From Frankia sp. (GTDB lineage Bacteria > Actinomycetota > Actinomycetes > Frankiales > Frankiaceae), in NCBI GenBank assembly GCA_019689615.1, contig JADGHD010000052.1:1-14746 (forward strand): DNA of 14,746 nucleotides. The letters run 5' to 3'. Positions 1-11,542 of this stretch are shown here, piece by piece; positions within the stretch are counted from its first letter, which is position 1, and each line of letters opens with the position of its first letter. Under the pieces are notes generated by a model, which searched no databases, was not told the DNA's origin, and worked only from the letters and a program-made list of their open reading frames with translations. A program made the translations under genes and the position numbers.

Positions 1-537
1 GGGGGGGCGGCCCGGGGGGGGCCCGCCCTCCGGGGCCGGGCCGGCGCCGGGGGGGGGCGGGCGCCCGGGGGCCCGCCCACGCCCGGGGTGCCGGCGCCCG
101 CCGGGGTGCCGGCCGGGTCTGCGGTGCCGGCCGGGGCGGCGGTGCTGACCAGGGCGGGGGCCCCGGCGCGGGCCGCCCGGCCGGACGACGGGATCGGCCC
201 GGTCAGCCGGTGGGTGCGCCGCCTGGTCACGTTCCACCTGGTCTGCGCCGCCTGGGTGCTCTTCCGCGCCCCGGACCTGGCGACGGCCGGCACGATCTTC
301 CACCGGCTGTTCACCGGGGGCCTGGAGACCGGCCTGGTCACCCCGGCCGTGCTCGCCGCGATCGTGGTCGGCCTCGGTACCGCCGCCGTCCCGGCCCGCT
401 GGTGGGCGGCCGCCCAGGCCCGCTACGCCGGGCTGTCCCTGCCGGCCCAGACCGCGACCGCCTCCGCCTTCCTGCTCGTCATGTACTCGCTGGTCGGCCA
501 GCAGGACGTGGCGCCGTTCATCTACTTCCGGTTCTAG
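1..537 (+). CDS. MBOAT family O-acyltransferase (AlgI-like), C-terminal part
   Basis: The frame is open from base 1 to the TAG at 535-537, so the gene enters from the left and only its C-terminus is present. Seen: an Ala/Pro/Gly linker, then a hydrophobic region with RRLVTFHLVCAAWVLFRAPD, two further hydrophobic helices and the ending PFIYFRF. Known: this FH-x-x-C-x-x-WVLFRA helix and a terminal FxYFxF are typical of the end of bacterial MBOAT proteins related to alginate O-acetyltransferase AlgI, which transfer acyl groups to extracytoplasmic polysaccharide or other acceptors at the inner membrane. The catalytic His is expected upstream, outside the window, and the acceptor cannot be inferred. 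The first roughly 80 bases are G/C homopolymers, so the frame there is uncertain. A GTG at 88 is not a credible start because it has no ribosome site and would remove the core domain. Confidence 0.75.
   Translation, partial: GGAARGGPALRGRAGAGGGRAPGGPPTPGVPAPAGVPAGSAVPAGAAVLTRAGAPARAARPDDGIGPVSRWVRRLVTFHLVCAAWVLFRAPDLATAGTIFHRLFTGGLETGLVTPAVLAAIVVGLGTAAVPARWWAAAQARYAGLSLPAQTATASAFLLVMYSLVGQQDVAPFIYFRF
85..174 (+). repeat. Degenerate 18-bp tandem repeat (hexapeptide linker)
   Basis: Five consecutive 18-bp units begin at 85, 103, 121, 139 and 157. In the MBOAT frame they read GVPAPA, GVPAGS, AVPAGA, AVLTRA and GAPARA. The first three units are close copies and the last two are diverged. It looks like a low-complexity linker between membrane segments that grew by in-frame slippage, and unit number may vary between strains. 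Confidence 0.6.
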
Positions 538-612
538 TACGTACCTCCGGTTCCGGCACGGCCGTCGTGAGCGGCCGGCGAGGCCGGGCGTTGCGTGGCG
601 TAGGGTCGAAGA

Positions 613-909
613 GTGAACGATGTGCTTGCTGGTCAGGTGCTCGCCGCGGAGGTCAGCGCCGGCGTCAGCGGGCTGGTCGCGTTCCTGCTGCTCGCGCTGG
701 CCTCGGCCGCCGTCTTCTACTTTCTGGCCGGCAGCCTGCGCCGGCTGCGTGGGAACGTCGCCCGCGGCGAGTTCGCCGCCAACGCCAGCCGCCCGCGGAC
801 CCGCCGAGATGGCCACGCGCCAGATGCGGCCGGCGAGCCGGGCGGCCAGGTGCCGGCGATCCCGCGCCAGCCGACCGACACCACCGCGGACCCCGACCCG
901 AACGCCTGA
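613..909 (+). CDS. Small single-pass membrane protein upstream of leuS
   Basis: A 98-residue protein of unknown function. Residues about 17-41 form one transmembrane helix (SGLVAFLLLALASAAVFYF), followed at once by a basic stretch LRRLRGNVARGEF and then a hydrophilic Pro/Asp-rich tail. The positive charge after the helix suggests an outside N-terminus and a cytoplasmic tail. Small proteins with one helix followed by a SLRRxRxNV-like segment occur next to leuS in other actinomycetes; this is from memory of gene order, not a search. The GTG at 613 follows AGGG (602-605) at 7 bases. A TAGGGT at 601-606 could alternatively be the -10 of a leaderless transcript. It is separated from leuS by 120 bp on the same strand, so cotranscription is possible. 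No enzymatic motif is visible. Confidence 0.7.
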   Translation: MNDVLAGQVLAAEVSAGVSGLVAFLLLALASAAVFYFLAGSLRRLRGNVARGEFAANASRPRTRRDGHAPDAAGEPGGQVPAIPRQPTDTTADPDPNA

Positions 910-977
910 GCCGGCCCGGCCTGCCCGCGGCCCAGGGGGCGGTGGTGGCGTCGTGCCGGCACCCGCAGTCGCACCGG

Positions 978-983
978 TACCCT
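978..983 (+). promoter_or_regulatory. Possible -10 element for leuS
   Basis: TACCCT fits the actinobacterial TANNNT -10 pattern and lies about 50 bases before the leuS start. A GTGCCG at 953-958 is a weak -35 at a long 19-bp spacing. No T-box specifier structure could be recognised in the 120-bp gap. Low confidence. Confidence 0.25.
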
Positions 984-1029
984 CGGACAAGACGATCGAC
1001 ACTGGCCGGCTGGGCCGGACCAGCCCCGA

Positions 1030-6184
<5,155 letters not shown>

Positions 6185-6206
6185 GAGGACTCCTTCGGGC
6201 TGTGGC

Positions 6207-6270
6207 CACCGGCGGGCCGGTGTTCTCCGAGACGCTAACGCCCTGCCGGTCAGCGTCCTGCCCGCCGGTG
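6207..6270 (-). promoter_or_regulatory. Nested inverted repeats in the leader of the DUF255 gene
   Basis: CACCGGCGGGC at 6207-6217 is perfectly complementary to GCCCGCCGGTG at 6260-6270 (11 bp). Inside, GACGCT at 6231-6236 pairs with AGCGTC at 6252-6257. The pair lies 23-86 bases upstream of the DUF255 start codon, so it could be a leader RNA structure or a protein site. Its role is unknown. Confidence 0.35.
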
Positions 6271-6283
6271 CCATACCCGTTTG

Positions 6284-6315
6284 CCCCCGGCCGGACTCGT
6301 CCGGCGCGGCGGGGG
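6284..6315 (-). terminator. Hairpin after trhA
   Basis: Fifteen bases after the trhA stop, GCCGGA (6290-6295) pairs with TCCGGC (6300-6305) around a CTCG loop. The stem is extended by CCCCCG (6284-6289) with CGGGGG (6310-6315) across a 4-base bulge. There is no U-tract, but place and strength fit an actinobacterial terminator for trhA. Confidence 0.5.
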
Positions 6316-6329
6316 AACGGGCCAGCCGG

Positions 6330-7043
6330 CTACCGGTAGATGGCCAGCATCAGGGCCACGTAGTGGCAGCAGGCCGCCACCAGCGTGAACGCGTGGAAGA
6401 CCTCGTGGTAGCCGAACGTCGACGGGGCCGGGTTGGGACGGCGGGAGGCGTAGATGATCGCGCCGATGCTGTAGCAGGCGCCGCCGACGAGGAGGAGGGT
6501 GAGCGTCGCCGCACCGGCGGTGTGCAGGACCTCCGGCAGGACGAAGACAGCCACCCAGCCGAGCGCGATGTAGAGCGGGACGATCAGGTAGCGGGGTGAG
6601 TGCAGCCAGAGCATCCGCAGGATGATGCCGAGGGCAGCTCCGCCCCAGACGATCCCGAGGATCACGCGTGCGGACCGTTCGGGCATTGTGAGCAGCGCGA
6701 ACGGCGTGTAGGTGCCCGCGATGAAGACGAAGATCATGGAATGGTCGAGACGCTTCATCACGGAACGTGCCCGCGCCGTCGGCCACGTGGTGCGGTGGTA
6801 GAGGGCGCTCGTCCCGAAGAGCGCGGTAATACTGATCGCGTAAACGCCGACCGCCAGCCTGGCCCCAAGGGTCTGTGGGAGCGCGACGGCTATGACGCCC
6901 ATCGCGAGGCTTACCGGAAATGCCCCGGCGTGCAGCCAGCCCCGCATCCGCGGGCGGGCGGCGTCACGTGGGTGGCGGCGGATCTCGGCCGGGACCATCT
7001 CCGCTGAGCGGTCGGCCTGCTGCTGTGCTGCGTGTGTGACCAC
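6330..7043 (-). CDS. trhA: Hemolysin III / PAQR-type membrane protein TrhA
   Basis: A 237-residue integral membrane protein with about seven hydrophobic helices after a charged, roughly 35-residue N-terminus. Seen: the family metal-site motifs SALYHR (79-84), RLDHSMIFVFIAGTYTPF (from 98) and FGYHEVFHAFTLVAACCHY (from 210). These supply the conserved Ser, Asp and His residues of the PAQR fold. Known: bacterial members were named hemolysin III after a Bacillus cereus protein, but are now linked to membrane-lipid homeostasis (TrhA in E. coli); a toxin role should not be assumed. The GTG start at 7043 is uncertain because GGA directly abuts it; an ATG at residue 16 is an alternative. It is transcribed away from pckG out of a shared regulatory region. 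Confidence 0.92.
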   Translation of the reverse strand: MVTHAAQQQADRSAEMVPAEIRRHPRDAARPRMRGWLHAGAFPVSLAMGVIAVALPQTLGARLAVGVYAISITALFGTSALYHRTTWPTARARSVMKRLDHSMIFVFIAGTYTPFALLTMPERSARVILGIVWGGAALGIILRMLWLHSPRYLIVPLYIALGWVAVFVLPEVLHTAGAATLTLLLVGGACYSIGAIIYASRRPNPAPSTFGYHEVFHAFTLVAACCHYVALMLAIYR

Positions 7044-7333
7044 TCCAGAACGATAACCGTACTGCTTCCGTCACGCGGCAGGACGGGCCGAGCGGCGACG
7101 GTGCACTCGGTCCCGGTGAGTGACGGAACCTACGTTTCTGCCCGGTCGTACGGCGCGACTGTGCGCGGAAAGCGCGGTACAGTCTAATGATCCTGAACGC
7201 GGCCTCGAACAGCCCCTGTGCCACTGGTTTCGGGCTTGTCACCGGTGGTACACGAGGTCGTTCGGGTGCGGTGGCTGCACCTGTAAACCGAGGCGAGAAC
7301 GCGGCAGGTTCGACGCGACCGGAGGTGTGAGCT
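7044..7333. promoter_or_regulatory. Divergent trhA / pckG regulatory region
   Basis: This 290-bp region holds no gene. It contains a perfect inverted repeat, TTCCGTCAC at 7066-7074 and GTGACGGAA at 7120-7128, with the left arm 22 bp from the trhA start. For pckG, a weak promoter may be TACAGT at 7178-7183 with GCGACT at 7155-7160 (17-bp spacing). Downstream is a leader hairpin at 7217-7252. The pckG ribosome site GGAGG is at 7321-7325. Confidence 0.5.
7217..7252 (+). promoter_or_regulatory. Hairpin in the pckG leader
   Basis: TGTGCCACTGGT at 7217-7228 pairs with ACCGGTGGTACA at 7241-7252, giving 12 pairs (10 Watson-Crick, 2 G-U) around a 12-base loop. It ends about 80 bases before the pckG start codon. 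The two G-U positions mean it is better as RNA than as DNA palindrome, which favours an RNA role. Function unknown. Confidence 0.4.
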
Positions 7334-9157
7334 GTGACGACCGCGGCACAGATTCCCGGGCTGGATGCCGCCCCGACCAAGCATGCCAAGCTGATCGCTT
7401 GGGTGCGCGAGATCGCTGAACTCACCCAGCCGGACCGGGTGGAGTGGTGTGACGGCTCCGCCGAGGAATTCGACCGCCTCACCGCGCTCCTGGTCGAGCG
7501 CGGCACGCTGGTCCGACTCAACGAGGAGAAACGACCCAACAGCTTCTACGCCGCCTCCGACCCAAGTGATGTCGCCCGCGTCGAGGACCGGACGTTCATC
7601 TGCTCGGAGAAGAAGGAGGACGCCGGGCCGACGAACAACTGGGTCGACCCGGACGAGATGCGGGCGACCCTTCGCGGCCTTTTCGCCGGCTGTATGCGCG
7701 GCCGCACGATGTATGTCGTCCCGTTCTGCATGGGCCCGCTCGGGTCGCACATCTCCGCCCTCGGCGTCGAAATCACCGACTCGGCGTACGTCGCCATTTC
7801 CATGCGGACGATGACCCGTATGGGCAGGCCCGCCCTCGAGCAGCTGGGCGAGGACGGCTTCTTTGTCCCGGCGGTGCATTCCGTGGGCGCGCCGCTCGCG
7901 CCCGGCCAGGCCGACGTGCCGTGGCCGTGCAACCAGACGAAGTACATCTGCCACTTCCCGGAGACCCGCGAGATCTGGTCCTACGGCTCGGGTTACGGCG
8001 GCAACGCCCTGCTCGGGAAGAAGTGCTACGCGCTGCGGATCGCCTCGGTGATGGCCCGCGACGAGGGCTGGCTCGCCGAGCACATGCTGATCCTCAAGCT
8101 GACCTCGCCGGAGGGCAAGGTCCACTACATCGCCGCCGCGTTCCCGTCGGCCTGCGGCAAGACCAACCTGGCGATGATCATCCCGACCCTGCCCGGTTGG
8201 AAGGCCGAGACGGTCGGGGACGACATCGCCTGGATGCGGTTCGGCGAGGACGGCCGGCTCTACGCCGTCAACCCGGAGGCCGGCTTCTTCGGCGTCGCTC
8301 CCGGCACCGGCGTCGACACCAACCCGAACGCCATCCGCACGCTGTACGCGAACACGATCTTCACGAACGTGGCTCGCACCGACGACGGCGACGTGTGGTG
8401 GGAGGGCCTGACCAAGGACAAGCCGGCCCACCTGATCGACTGGCGGGGCCGGGACTGGACCCCCGACTCCCCGGAGCCGGCGGCCCACCCGAACGCCCGC
8501 TTCACGGTCCCGGCCGGCCAGTGCCCGACGATCGCGCCCGAGTGGGAGGACCCGCGCGGTGTGCCGATCTCGGCGATCCTGTTCGGCGGCCGCCGGGCGA
8601 CCGCGGTGCCGCTGGTCACCGAGGCCCCCGACTGGCAGCGCGGCGTCTTCTTCGGCTCGGTCGTCTCCTCGGAGACGACCGCGGCCCAGGCGGGCGCGAT
8701 CGGCCAGCTGCGTCGCGACCCGTTCGCGATGCTGCCGTTCTGCGGCTACAACATGGCCGACTACATGGGCCACTGGCTGTCGATCGGCAAGAAGGCCGAC
8801 CCGGCGAAGCTCCCGCGGATCTACTACGTCAACTGGTTCCGCAAGAGCCCAGACGGCCGGTTCCTGTGGCCCGGCTACGGCGAGAACAGCCGGGTGCTGG
8901 CCTGGATCGTCGGCCGGCTGGAGGGCACGGCGGACGGCGTCGAGTCGGCGCTGGGCGTCCACCCGACCCGGGAGTCGTTCGACACCGCGGGCCTCGACAT
9001 TCCCGAGACCGACCTCAACGAGCTGCTCACGCCGGACGTCGAGGTCTGGAAGCAGGAGGCGGCGCTGATCCCCGAGCACTTCCAGACGTTCGGTGACCGG
9101 CTGCCCGCCGAGCTGTGGGCCGAGCACGAGGCCCTGGTGCAGCGCCTCAACAGCTGA
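7334..9157 (+). CDS. pckG: Phosphoenolpyruvate carboxykinase (GTP)
   Basis: Converts oxaloacetate plus GTP to phosphoenolpyruvate, GDP and CO2, the entry step of gluconeogenesis in the cytoplasm; it can also run in reverse. The protein has 607 residues, the normal size of the GTP class. Seen: the N-terminal EDRTFICSEKKEDAGPTNNW segment (substrate-binding Arg loop), SYGSGYGGNALLGKKCYALR, the nucleotide P-loop with reactive cysteine FPSACGKTN (270-278, Cys274), GDDIAWMRF for metal binding, NPEAGFFGVAPGT, and the guanine-pocket region FCGYNMADYMGHWL. The GTG start is firm: GGAGG lies 8 bases upstream. It is a single-gene unit followed by a clear hairpin at 9181. No frame damage or missing key residue was seen. 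Confidence 0.97.
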   Translation: MTTAAQIPGLDAAPTKHAKLIAWVREIAELTQPDRVEWCDGSAEEFDRLTALLVERGTLVRLNEEKRPNSFYAASDPSDVARVEDRTFICSEKKEDAGPTNNWVDPDEMRATLRGLFAGCMRGRTMYVVPFCMGPLGSHISALGVEITDSAYVAISMRTMTRMGRPALEQLGEDGFFVPAVHSVGAPLAPGQADVPWPCNQTKYICHFPETREIWSYGSGYGGNALLGKKCYALRIASVMARDEGWLAEHMLILKLTSPEGKVHYIAAAFPSACGKTNLAMIIPTLPGWKAETVGDDIAWMRFGEDGRLYAVNPEAGFFGVAPGTGVDTNPNAIRTLYANTIFTNVARTDDGDVWWEGLTKDKPAHLIDWRGRDWTPDSPEPAAHPNARFTVPAGQCPTIAPEWEDPRGVPISAILFGGRRATAVPLVTEAPDWQRGVFFGSVVSSETTAAQAGAIGQLRRDPFAMLPFCGYNMADYMGHWLSIGKKADPAKLPRIYYVNWFRKSPDGRFLWPGYGENSRVLAWIVGRLEGTADGVESALGVHPTRESFDTAGLDIPETDLNELLTPDVEVWKQEAALIPEHFQTFGDRLPAELWAEHEALVQRLNS

Positions 9158-9180
9158 CCAGGCGCACCGCGGCGACGCGG

Positions 9181-9208
9181 GGGACGCCGGTTCCGCTGAC
9201 GGCGTCCC
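9181..9208 (+). terminator. Hairpin terminator after pckG
   Basis: GGGACGCCG at 9181-9189 and CGGCGTCCC at 9200-9208 form a perfect 9-bp stem with a 10-base loop, 23 bases after the pckG stop. There is no U-run, but it is typical of actinobacterial terminators. Confidence 0.7.
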
Positions 9209-9765
9209 GATGTCGGAGCCCGCGGGCATTTTCGTGGTGACTGTCGGGTAGCGGACCGAAAGGGCGAGCCGGGCGGAGGTGCGAGCGGACGATTGTGCGC
9301 ATCGCGAACGCCCAGCTGCCCGCTGTCCCTGATTCCGGGCGGCGGATTCCGGCCAGGCGCCCGATTGCCCGCCCCGCCGCGCGCCGGCCGAACGGCCGTT
9401 GCCAACCACCGCGATTCGATGAACGGCGCGCGTCTTCGCGCGAGCTTTCGCGAAGTTCCTTTGCTCGTCGACCGGGACCGCCGGAAGGTCTGTCGTCGAA
9501 ATCGTCGAAAAGAGCCGGCGAACTGCCCGACAGGGCTATCCAGGCCGACCCTCCGTGTCCGCCGGAGCGCGCTGTGGTAGCCGGTGGCCGCAGATAACAG
9601 CCGTTGGCTACGCCAGCCGCGATCGCGCGGCGGCCATCTCGCTGACGGGCCGACCCGCCGCCCCCGACCAGCCGGCCCGGCCGGGGTGCCGCCGGGCGCG
9701 GCCTTGGGCGCCCGCTCCCCGTTGGTGGGGGATTGCGCCTCTGGTGGCGATTCTTGGTGCGGATG

Positions 9766-9779
9766 GTGACACATATCAC
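9766..9779. promoter_or_regulatory. CRP/GlxR-like palindrome
   Basis: GTGACACATATCAC has the GTGA-N6-TCAC form of CRP-family sites; the full actinobacterial consensus would be TGTGA-N6-TCACA, and the outer bases here are G and G. It lies about 360 bp before phoH2 with no obvious adjacent gene start. It may be chance. Confidence 0.25.
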
Positions 9780-9917
9780 GGCTACGCAGCGTTCATGCAC
9801 TTGCGGTGACTGACGCGACCACCGCGCTGCCGGGTGCTGGTCTGGCTGCTCATTGTGACGATCTGCGTCGTGCTCGGGCTGTCGGTGACCTTCTCCGGCT
9901 TCCGGGTGACTGATCGC

Positions 9918-9955
9918 GTTCAGCAGAGTTCGGCACGTGTTCGGCGAAGTTGGTC
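9918..9955 (+). promoter_or_regulatory. Helically phased direct repeats, PHO-box-like
   Basis: Four heptamers read GTTCAGC (9918), GTTCGGC (9928), GTTCGGC (9939) and GTTGGTC (9949), spaced 10, 11 and 10 bp. Streptomyces PhoP binds 11-nt direct repeat units with a GTTCACC core; the units here match that core at 6, 5, 5 and 4 of 7 positions. The last unit falls where the -35 would be for the candidate -10 TACCGT at 9977-9982. A phosphate-response site upstream of a PhoH-family gene is plausible but inferred. Confidence 0.4.
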
Positions 9956-9976
9956 GCCAACGCACCTACCCGCCGC

Positions 9977-9982
9977 TACCGT
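9977..9982 (+). promoter_or_regulatory. Candidate -10 element for phoH2
   Basis: TACCGT fits TANNNT. With a start near 9989 the fourth phased repeat (9949-9955) sits at about -40 to -34, the arrangement of an activator-dependent promoter lacking a good -35. The implied leader is about 150 bases. Confidence 0.3.
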
Positions 9983-10015
9983 GATGCCCGGACGTCCTAC
10001 GACGTCACAGGTCGT

Positions 10016-10108
10016 GGTCCGACAGCGGGTCGGACCGCTCGGGAGGCCCCTCGGTGCCGCTGTCGCGACAACGCCAAGAGGCCGGTGCCCGGCCCCTGTG
10101 GGGCCCGG
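10016..10108 (+). promoter_or_regulatory. Structured leader upstream of phoH2
   Basis: Three strong dyads lie in about 90 bases: GGTCCGAC/GTCGGACC (10016-10023 and 10029-10036, 5-base loop), the perfect palindrome TGTCGCGACA (10061-10070), and a bulged GC hairpin at 10088-10108 around a TGT loop. The last ends 32 bases before the GTG start. They could attenuate or control translation, or bind a protein. Confidence 0.35.
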
Positions 10109-10140
10109 TCCCGGACAACTCCGAGTAAGCGGGTGGGCGT

Positions 10141-11433
10141 GTGCCACGAACGCATGTCGTAGACACAAGCGTGCTGTTGTCTGACCCTCGCGCGCTGTTG
10201 CGATTCGCGGAGCACAACGTCGTGCTCCCCCTCGTTGTGATCGGGGAGCTGGAGGCCAAGCGGAACCACCCAGAGCTTGGCTGGTTCGCCCGGGAGGCGC
10301 TGCGCATCCTGGACGACCTACGGATCCGGCATGGCCGGCTGGACCGGCCGGTACCCCTCGAGTCGGGCGGAACGCTGCGGGTAGAACTCAACCACACCGA
10401 CCCGGACGTACTGCCGCCGGGCTTCCGAGTAGGGGACAACGACTCCCGGATCCTCGCCGTAGCCCTCAACCTTGCCGCTGAGGGTGATGACGTCGTCCTG
10501 GTCACCAAGGACATGCCACTGCGGGTCAAGGCGTCCGTCGTCGGCCTGGATGCCGAGGAGTACCGCGCGCTGGCGCCGGTGGCGAGCGGCTGGACCGGCA
10601 TGGCCGAGCTCAGCGTCGTCCAGGAGGACCTGGACCGGCTGTACGCGGGCGAGCACATCCACCTCCCCGAGGCCGCCGAGCTGCCCTGCCACACCGGGCT
10701 CGTGCTGACCGCCGCCGGCGGCAGCGCCTCGGCCCTGGGCCGGGTACTGCCGGACAAGTCGGTCCGCCTCGTCCGGGGCGACCGGGAGGCGTTCGGCCTG
10801 CACGGCCGGTCCGCGGAGCAGCGGATCGCCCTCGACCTGCTGCTCGACCCCGAGGTGGGCATCGTCTCGCTCGGCGGCCGCGCCGGCACCGGCAAGTCGG
10901 CCCTCGCGCTGTGCGCGGGCCTCGAGGCGGTGATGGAGCGCCGCCTGCACCGCAAGGTGGTCGTCTTCCGCCCGCTGTACGCCGTCGGCGGCCAGGACCT
11001 CGGCTACCTGCCGGGCAGCGAGAACGAGAAGATGGCGCCGTGGGCGCAGGCCGTCTACGACACCCTGGGCGCCCTGGTCTCCGAGGACGTGATCGACGAG
11101 GTCGTCGACCGCGGCATGCTGGAGGTCCTGCCGCTGACCCACATCCGCGGCCGGTCGCTGCACGACTCGTTCGTGATCGTCGACGAGGCGCAGTCGCTGG
11201 AGCGCGGCGTGCTGCTCACCGTGCTGTCCCGGCTCGGCACCAACTCGCGGGTGGTACTCACCCACGACGTCGCCCAGCGGGACAACCTGCGGGTCGGCCG
11301 GCACGACGGCGTCGCCTCGGTGATCGAGACCCTCAAGGGCCACCCGCTGTTCGCGCACGTCACGCTGACCCGCTCGGAGCGGTCGCCGATCGCCGCGCTG
11401 GTCACCTCGATGCTGGAGGATCTCGTCCTCTAG
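10141..11433 (+). CDS. phoH2: PIN-PhoH fusion protein (PhoH2-type ribonuclease/ATPase)
   Basis: A 430-residue protein with two domains. The N-terminal PIN nuclease domain (about 1-130) shows the expected acids: D8 in VVDTSVLL, E36 in VIGELEAK, D101 in GDNDSRILA and D124 in VTKDMPL. The C-terminal PhoH P-loop ATPase shows Walker A GRAGTGKS (246-253), the PhoH segment LPGSENEKMAPW, and Walker B FVIVDEAQSL (D348, E349) followed by the motif with THDVAQRDN. Known: mycobacterial PhoH2 proteins of this architecture unwind and cleave RNA in an ATP-dependent way. The length matches those proteins. The GTG start has no strong ribosome site, but begins right at the PIN core (PRTHVVDTS). The upstream region is structured and carries PHO-box-like repeats. 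A strong hairpin follows the gene. Confidence 0.93.
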   Translation: MPRTHVVDTSVLLSDPRALLRFAEHNVVLPLVVIGELEAKRNHPELGWFAREALRILDDLRIRHGRLDRPVPLESGGTLRVELNHTDPDVLPPGFRVGDNDSRILAVALNLAAEGDDVVLVTKDMPLRVKASVVGLDAEEYRALAPVASGWTGMAELSVVQEDLDRLYAGEHIHLPEAAELPCHTGLVLTAAGGSASALGRVLPDKSVRLVRGDREAFGLHGRSAEQRIALDLLLDPEVGIVSLGGRAGTGKSALALCAGLEAVMERRLHRKVVVFRPLYAVGGQDLGYLPGSENEKMAPWAQAVYDTLGALVSEDVIDEVVDRGMLEVLPLTHIRGRSLHDSFVIVDEAQSLERGVLLTVLSRLGTNSRVVLTHDVAQRDNLRVGRHDGVASVIETLKGHPLFAHVTLTRSERSPIAALVTSMLEDLVL

Positions 11434-11455
11434 CCGGTACCACCTTCCCAGCCCT

Positions 11456-11495
11456 CCGGCCGGGCGGTGGCGCCGGGAACGCCCCGCCCGGTCGG
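11456..11495 (+). terminator. Strong hairpin terminator after phoH2
   Basis: CCGGCCGGGCGG at 11456-11467 pairs with CCGCCCGGTCGG at 11484-11495 (12 pairs, one G-U), and GGC/GCC inside the loop can add three pairs. It starts 22 bases after the phoH2 stop and ends before the msrA ribosome site, so msrA probably has its own promoter or depends on read-through. Confidence 0.7.
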
Positions 11496-11542
11496 GATGT
11501 TGGTATGGACGGAACAACCGTGCCCAGCGGAGGTGGTGCGAC

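Larger units (their letters stand above)
9209..10140. other. Gene-poor intergenic region between pckG and phoH2
   Basis: About 930 bases without a convincing gene. Open frames on both strands here give Arg/Pro/Gly-rich or biased protein and no family motif. It is somewhat less G/C-skewed than the neighbouring genes. Visible elements are inverted repeats at 9434-9455 (CTTCGCG/CGCGAAG) and 9693-9714 (CGGGCGC/GCGCCCG), a CRP-like palindrome at 9766-9779, phased GTTC repeats at 9918-9955, a candidate -10 at 9977, and several hairpins at 10016-10108. A small RNA or a short peptide cannot be excluded. Confidence 0.5.

Noticed and set aside
910..1029. T-box leader for leuS
   Set aside because: The gap is too short and lacks a recognisable T-box bulge sequence or specifier stem.
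6250..6786. 178-residue minus-strand frame within trhA
   Set aside because: Out-of-frame shadow of trhA, whose membrane helices and PAQR motifs are clear in the other frame.
7184..9409. 741-residue minus-strand open frame opposite pckG
   Set aside because: It mirrors the confident pckG gene, has compositionally biased protein and no family motif.
9147..9965. 272-residue minus-strand frame across the pckG-phoH2 gap
   Set aside because: Extremely Arg/Pro/Ser-rich, no ribosome site and no recognisable domain; most likely a chance frame.
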